A DNA stretch of 63,523 nucleotides from contig NZ_JACMYP010000018.1 of NCBI RefSeq assembly GCF_020889705.1, forward strand, positions 1 through 63,523, given 5' to 3'. This DNA is from Bradyrhizobium altum. GTDB taxonomy: Bacteria; Pseudomonadota; Alphaproteobacteria; Rhizobiales; Xanthobacteraceae. Position 1 is the first letter of the stretch, and every line of letters starts with the position of its first letter. A program made the translations under genes and the position numbers. This document shows, piece by piece, positions 60,238 to 63,523 of this stretch. The notes under the pieces are model-generated. The model was not told the origin of the DNA. It saw nothing but the letters and a program-made list of their open reading frames with translations, and made no database searches.

Positions 60238-61344
60238 ATGAACATAATGAAGTCATTCGTAGCTTTGACAAGCCGTCGTTCGATGTTGCGCGGCGGACTG
60301 GTGGGCCCGGGACTCATGGGGGCCGCGCTGCTGGCCGGGATGCCATCAACAAGCCTCGCTCGCGATTTCCGCGACGACAACGAACTCACGGAAGGCGATG
60401 TCGCCATCCTGCGCTTTCTCGCTGCCCTTGAAATCCTCGAGGCCGACCTGTGGGAGCAGTACAACGAACTCGGAGGGATCCGGGACAGCGAGCTCACGAG
60501 CGGCACCGGCATCCAGGCCTATACGAATGCCCTCAACAGCCTCGACGGCGACATGTCGCAATACATTCACGACAACACCGATGACGAGTTCAGCCACGCC
60601 AGTTTCCTCAACGCCTATCTTCAATCGAAAAATGTCCCCCAGGTCAGCCTGGAAAAATTCAGGAACCTGGAGGGCAGCCAGGCGACCGGCTCCTCCAGGA
60701 AAAGACGCCTGACCAACCTGATGCAACTCACCGTCGATACGTCGTGGTGGACGCGCTACCGCAGCAGCACGCTCAATCCCGATCTCGGCGATGTGTTCCC
60801 GCCGGCGGTTCCGTCCTTGGCCACGGGCGAGCACACGGCCATCCCGCGCACCGACGCAGACCTCAAGCCTCAGAGCCGCCTCCAGGCCATCGCCAACACG
60901 GCCGCATTCCATTTCGGAACCATCGAACAGGGTGGCAGCAGCCTGTATCCGTCGCTGGCGCTGCGCGTCAGCAATGTAGAGGTGCTGCGCATCCTCCTGG
61001 CCATCGGACCGACGGAGACCATGCACTTCCAGGTCTGGCACGACAAGGTCGGCAATGTGGTGCCGATGACCGATCCGGTCACCGGCCTGACCTTCCCCGA
61101 CCTCGCCAACTCCACCGACGAGAACCTGAAGGCCAACCTGATCATGCCTGAGCCCACGATCTTCAGCCGCAAGTTCCCGAACACCCCCGTCTCGATCATC
61201 CGTCCGACCGAGACACGCGGGGCCGCGATGGGGGCCGTGAACGCGCTCACGGCGGACGGCCTGTTCAAAGGCCAGTCGCTGGACTTCTTTGCCTTCCTCC
61301 AGCAACTGGCGAGTGAAGCCGACGAGGCGCAGCGCGAAATCTGA
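60238..61344 (+). CDS. exported ferritin-like domain protein
   Basis: A 368-residue protein. The N-terminus has SRRSMLRGG plus a hydrophobic segment ending near SLA, which fits a Tat signal for a folded, metal-containing protein. Residues 50-170 hold ferritin-like helices with ILEADLWEQYNELGG and a DDEFSHASFLNAYL helix (ExxH-type ligands). IANTAAFHFGTIEQGGSSLY and LAIGPTETMHFQVWHDKVGN supply further Glu/His residues. It resembles desiccation-related ferritin-like proteins of plants and bacteria. No partners lie beside it. Confidence 0.85.
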   Translation: MNIMKSFVALTSRRSMLRGGLVGPGLMGAALLAGMPSTSLARDFRDDNELTEGDVAILRFLAALEILEADLWEQYNELGGIRDSELTSGTGIQAYTNALNSLDGDMSQYIHDNTDDEFSHASFLNAYLQSKNVPQVSLEKFRNLEGSQATGSSRKRRLTNLMQLTVDTSWWTRYRSSTLNPDLGDVFPPAVPSLATGEHTAIPRTDADLKPQSRLQAIANTAAFHFGTIEQGGSSLYPSLALRVSNVEVLRILLAIGPTETMHFQVWHDKVGNVVPMTDPVTGLTFPDLANSTDENLKANLIMPEPTIFSRKFPNTPVSIIRPTETRGAAMGAVNALTADGLFKGQSLDFFAFLQQLASEADEAQREI

Positions 61345-61726
61345 CGTGATTGCCGGCTTCGCCGGCACCGGTTCTGCCCGAGCGCCGAGGCCGTCCGGAG
61401 CGGCCCGGCGCTCGACTCTACGTTTGCTCCGGTTCTTACCAAAGGTATGCCAGGATAGTTGCCGGGTCTCGCTACGGTGTCATTTCAATAACGGCAAGCG
61501 ATTACGGTCGTAACAGTCGGCTCGGTAGACGCCATCGACGCAGATGAAGGGGGTCCGCTCATCGTCGCTAATGCCGGCAGTCCATTTCCGTATTTGGCCC
61601 GTTTGCGACATGCCGATAGGCGCCGACCAGTCTGCTCGTTGGGCAAGATCGGAAGTCGCGGTCGCGGTGTCAGAACGACGCGATTGACCCTCAGCAGACT
61701 TCTGCCGAACTGCTTGCCGATCCGAT
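61345..61726. other. gap without a supported gene
   Basis: Inverted repeat-like GTTTTGCTTCTGC... is not clear; CCGGCTTCGCCGG at 61352-61364 forms a small hairpin directly after the ferritin-like gene and may end its transcript. The remainder shows no credible gene. Confidence 0.4.
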
Positions 61727-61921
61727 TCAGGCAATCTTTTTCTGAGGCACCACTTTCGTGAGTCCTGTCTCTGAAACGGGGTCTGGACCGGATTGGACCA
61801 TTCCGTCGCCTCTTTCGAAAAGTTCGGATCGCGGGTCGATTCGCAGGCGGTCGAAAAGCGCTTGCAACTCAGGCCGAAGCCCGTCGCCGCAGAGCGCGGT
61901 AATCGAGTGAAATTTACGCAT
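61727..61921 (-). CDS. small uncharacterised protein (64 residues)
   Basis: From ATG 61921, preceded by AGGAG at a 9-bp distance, it reads MRKFHSITALCGDGLRPELQ, then ALFDRLRIDPRSELFERGDG and ends VVPQKKIA. Short, mixed charge, no signal peptide. The larger open frame containing it extends antisense through the SnoaL-like gene and is not a gene. Family unknown. Confidence 0.45.
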   Translation of the reverse strand: MRKFHSITALCGDGLRPELQALFDRLRIDPRSELFERGDGMVQSGPDPVSETGLTKVVPQKKIA

Positions 61922-62125
61922 GGCGGTGTGCTCCTGTGTGTTTGGCCACAGTAGGAGACTTGGGCTCGCGAGCCACCCGATTACCGATAATTGACGACGT
62001 TCAGCAAGACGGCCTCGCGGGATGACAACTCGGAAATCGGGTGGCCCGCTCATGCTCGCAAGGACAACGAATATGCGAGCGGCTGTGCCGTTCGTGGAAT
62101 CGATAACGTACCCGGAGGCGACTCG

Positions 62126-62653
62126 ATGCCAGAAGATAACAAGATCGTCGTAGCGCGATGGTTCAAGGAGTTTTGGGGAAATCCCTGGAATCCCCGCATC
62201 GTCAACGAGCTCGCGACAGCCGACATTGTCGTGCACTACCCGATGCATGGACCCAAGAAAGGGCGCGCCGCGGTGCTGACGTTCATGACTGAATTTCGCG
62301 AAGTCTTTCCCGATCTGAATTTTAGGGGCGTCGGCGATTTCCTCGCAGACGGCGACCACGTCGTCGGCCGATGGGAAGGCGGCGGCACTCACACTGGTCC
62401 GGCGTTCAGCGATTTCCGCCTGGGTTCGATTCCCGCGGCCTCAGGCCGCAAGATGAAATTTGCCGGCACGACCGTGTTGCGTCTGCAACAGGGACGGATC
62501 GCCGAGGAGTTAGGACAGGAAGACGCGCTGAGCGCTATGCTTCAGCTCGGTCTGATCCGCCTTCCCGAACTTGAAATCGTTCAGGAGCGACCCGGCGGTC
62601 CTTTGCCGCCCGGATGGAATAACATGTCTCGGCCTTCAGAAACCGGCCACTGA
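62126..62653 (+). CDS. SnoaL-like (NTF2-fold) protein, possible ester cyclase type
   Basis: A 175-residue protein from the ATG at 62126, which follows CCGGAGG; the upstream 45 in-frame codons are not supported. NKIVVARWFKEFWGNPWNPR opens the fold, YPMHGPKKGRAAVLTFMTEF and GVGDFLADGDHVVGRWEGGG with THTGPAF are typical of SnoaL-like polyketide cyclases. The fold is used for hydrolases, cyclases and dehydratases; no activity can be assigned. It stands alone. Confidence 0.85.
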   Translation: MPEDNKIVVARWFKEFWGNPWNPRIVNELATADIVVHYPMHGPKKGRAAVLTFMTEFREVFPDLNFRGVGDFLADGDHVVGRWEGGGTHTGPAFSDFRLGSIPAASGRKMKFAGTTVLRLQQGRIAEELGQEDALSAMLQLGLIRLPELEIVQERPGGPLPPGWNNMSRPSETGH

Positions 62654-62691
62654 GACTTCCACCATTCTTAGACAAGGCCGCAAGTCGCCTC

Positions 62692-62808
62692 TTGGCCCCT
62701 TCGCGACCTATTGCAGTGCCACACGAACTTGGTCGCTAACGGGGCATAGCGGAAATCGACAGGTCGCGATCTATTGCAGCGGGCGACGCTCGTGACCCGT
62801 TGCGGACA
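62692..62808 (+). repeat. dispersed repeat copy 1 (about 117 bp)
   Basis: GGCCCCTTCGCGACCTATTG, CGCTAACGGGGCATAGC, GAAATCGA and GGGCGACGCTCGTGACCCG match in order the copy at 63376-63494. Confidence 0.75.
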
Positions 62809-62834
62809 TCGCAGCGAGTTGTCATTCTCTTGCA

Positions 62835-63359
62835 ATGATCAATAGCTGGCTTGCCGATCTGCGCACATGGGCGGTTTCTTTGGCTGCCTGTTGCACCCTT
62901 TGCACCAGCGCATTTGCCTGTCAGGGGCCAAGCTTCGAACGCGGCATCGTATTCGAGCACGTCCCGACCGACATCGACGCACCGGTCGTCATAGAAGCCA
63001 CGATCTATGACGAGACGCAGGTGGGCGACGCTTGTGGCAATCAGATGATCGTAATGAACGCGCGAGTTGATCGTGTGATTAGGGGATCGATCGATGCCAA
63101 GTACTTGAGGATATTTGTCTACATCGGAGGCTGCACCCGCGTTGGCGTCGGACAGGGTATCGTTCTCGGAACGCTTCGAGACGATCCTGTGCGCGGGATT
63201 ATGTTGGAAGCAGTCGCGAGGGCAAACATGCGCGCGTGGTCCAAAGAATTCGCGCAAAAGCAAACGGCCATTTTTAGTACCGCGAAGTGCAAGAAAAACG
63301 AGTTCGGTGCCCGTGAGTGCCGCCTTACCGGCACTGGCCCGGAGTGGGCCAAACCTTGA
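62835..63359 (+). CDS. uncharacterised exported protein (174 residues)
   Basis: An N-terminal hydrophobic segment (about residues 10-28, ending FACQG) suggests export, possibly with Cys29 as first mature residue (SAFAC), although the spacing is not a perfect lipobox. The body contains VVIEATIYDETQVGDACGNQ, VDRVIRGSIDAKYLRIFVYI and CTRVGVGQGIVLG, i.e. beta-rich with four or five cysteines that could form disulfides. Family not recognised. It is bracketed by two copies of a dispersed repeat. Confidence 0.7.
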   Translation: MINSWLADLRTWAVSLAACCTLCTSAFACQGPSFERGIVFEHVPTDIDAPVVIEATIYDETQVGDACGNQMIVMNARVDRVIRGSIDAKYLRIFVYIGGCTRVGVGQGIVLGTLRDDPVRGIMLEAVARANMRAWSKEFAQKQTAIFSTAKCKKNEFGARECRLTGTGPEWAKP

Positions 63360-63375
63360 AATGCGATTCGGTCTG

Positions 63376-63494
63376 CTTCTGGCCCTTCGCGACATATTGC
63401 ACCGCCACGTATCTTCGCTCGCTAACGGGGCATAGCAGAAATCGATAAGCCGGCGTCTATCGCAGAGGGCGACGCTCATGACCCGAACCGGACC
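63376..63494 (+). repeat. dispersed repeat copy 2 (about 119 bp)
   Basis: GGCCCTTCGCGACATATTG, CGCTAACGGGGCATAGC, GAAATCGA and GGGCGACGCTCATGACCCG, same order and orientation as copy 1, 684 bp away. Confidence 0.75.
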
Positions 63495-63523
63495 AATGTG
63501 ATTCGCCACGCTATCCCGCGCGG

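Noticed and set aside
61991..62392. 221-codon minus-strand frame overlapping the SnoaL-like gene
   Set aside because: Only its last 64 codons have a good start signal; the rest is antisense.

Overview
The window looks like chromosomal DNA of a Bradyrhizobium-type alphaproteobacterium. It is GC-rich, carries a Liv-type ABC transporter beside a pim (dicarboxylate/pimeloyl-CoA) beta-oxidation cluster, has a SAM-II riboswitch in front of metZ and a double-length dCTP deaminase, and many of its intergenic gaps hold the palindromic repeats common in Bradyrhizobium/Rhodopseudomonas. This assignment rests on gene content and style; no database search was run.

Positions 1-29,150 read as a conserved core. 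On the minus strand an IclR-family regulator precedes livG-livF-livH-livM and a periplasmic binding protein. Four more paralogous binding proteins follow, and the first four of the five are each followed by their own terminator; a glycerate 2-kinase start comes last. Divergent from the regulator, across a perfect 19-bp palindrome, runs pimF-pimA-pimC-pimD plus an SDR gene, with no thiolase in the position of pimB. The likely logic is uptake of (di)carboxylic acids by the transporter, activation by PimA and beta-oxidation by PimCD and PimF under IclR control. Next come metZ behind a SAM-II aptamer with a visible terminator/antiterminator switch, dcd, an unknown gene, a MATE transporter, an SRPBCC protein, a frameshifted VOC gene, an AraC regulator, an O6-alkylguanine repair protein, a GT22-like mannosyltransferase and tRNA-Gly(CCC).

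Downstream of tRNA-Gly (about 29,150-55,150) the style changes. Coding density falls, sequence is more AT-rich by eye, and decayed genes are common: an azoreductase fragment fused to a zinc-ribbon gene fragment, an ECF sigma factor with a frameshift and a stop, a truncated NrsF, a frameshifted EamA transporter, a ChaC gene broken in several places, and an enolase-superfamily gene with a large internal deletion. Between them is a largely intact detoxification/catabolic set: TetR, a haloalkane dehalogenase-like hydrolase behind a G12 tract, a nu-type GST, an SDR, an ABM-domain protein, a second GST and a 2-keto-4-pentenoate hydratase. Further on are an MxKDx repeat protein, a DUF1223 thioredoxin-like protein, a glycine-rich secreted protein, a DUF3050 protein, a DUF29 protein, a 1155-residue SAM-cyclase-ATPase-TPR protein, a complete but frameshifted IS1182-type element, a secreted hydrolase with an IalB-like protein, and a short tyrosine recombinase. 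This suggests an old, eroding accessory region inserted near the tRNA; I could not find the matching attachment repeat.

Positions 55,200-63,523 hold two convergent ABC_sub_bind binding-protein genes (one frameshifted), a Cache/HAMP adenylate cyclase frameshifted inside its catalytic motif, a probably Tat-exported ferritin-like protein, a SnoaL-like protein, two small unknown proteins, and a dispersed repeat of about 117 bp present in two direct copies.
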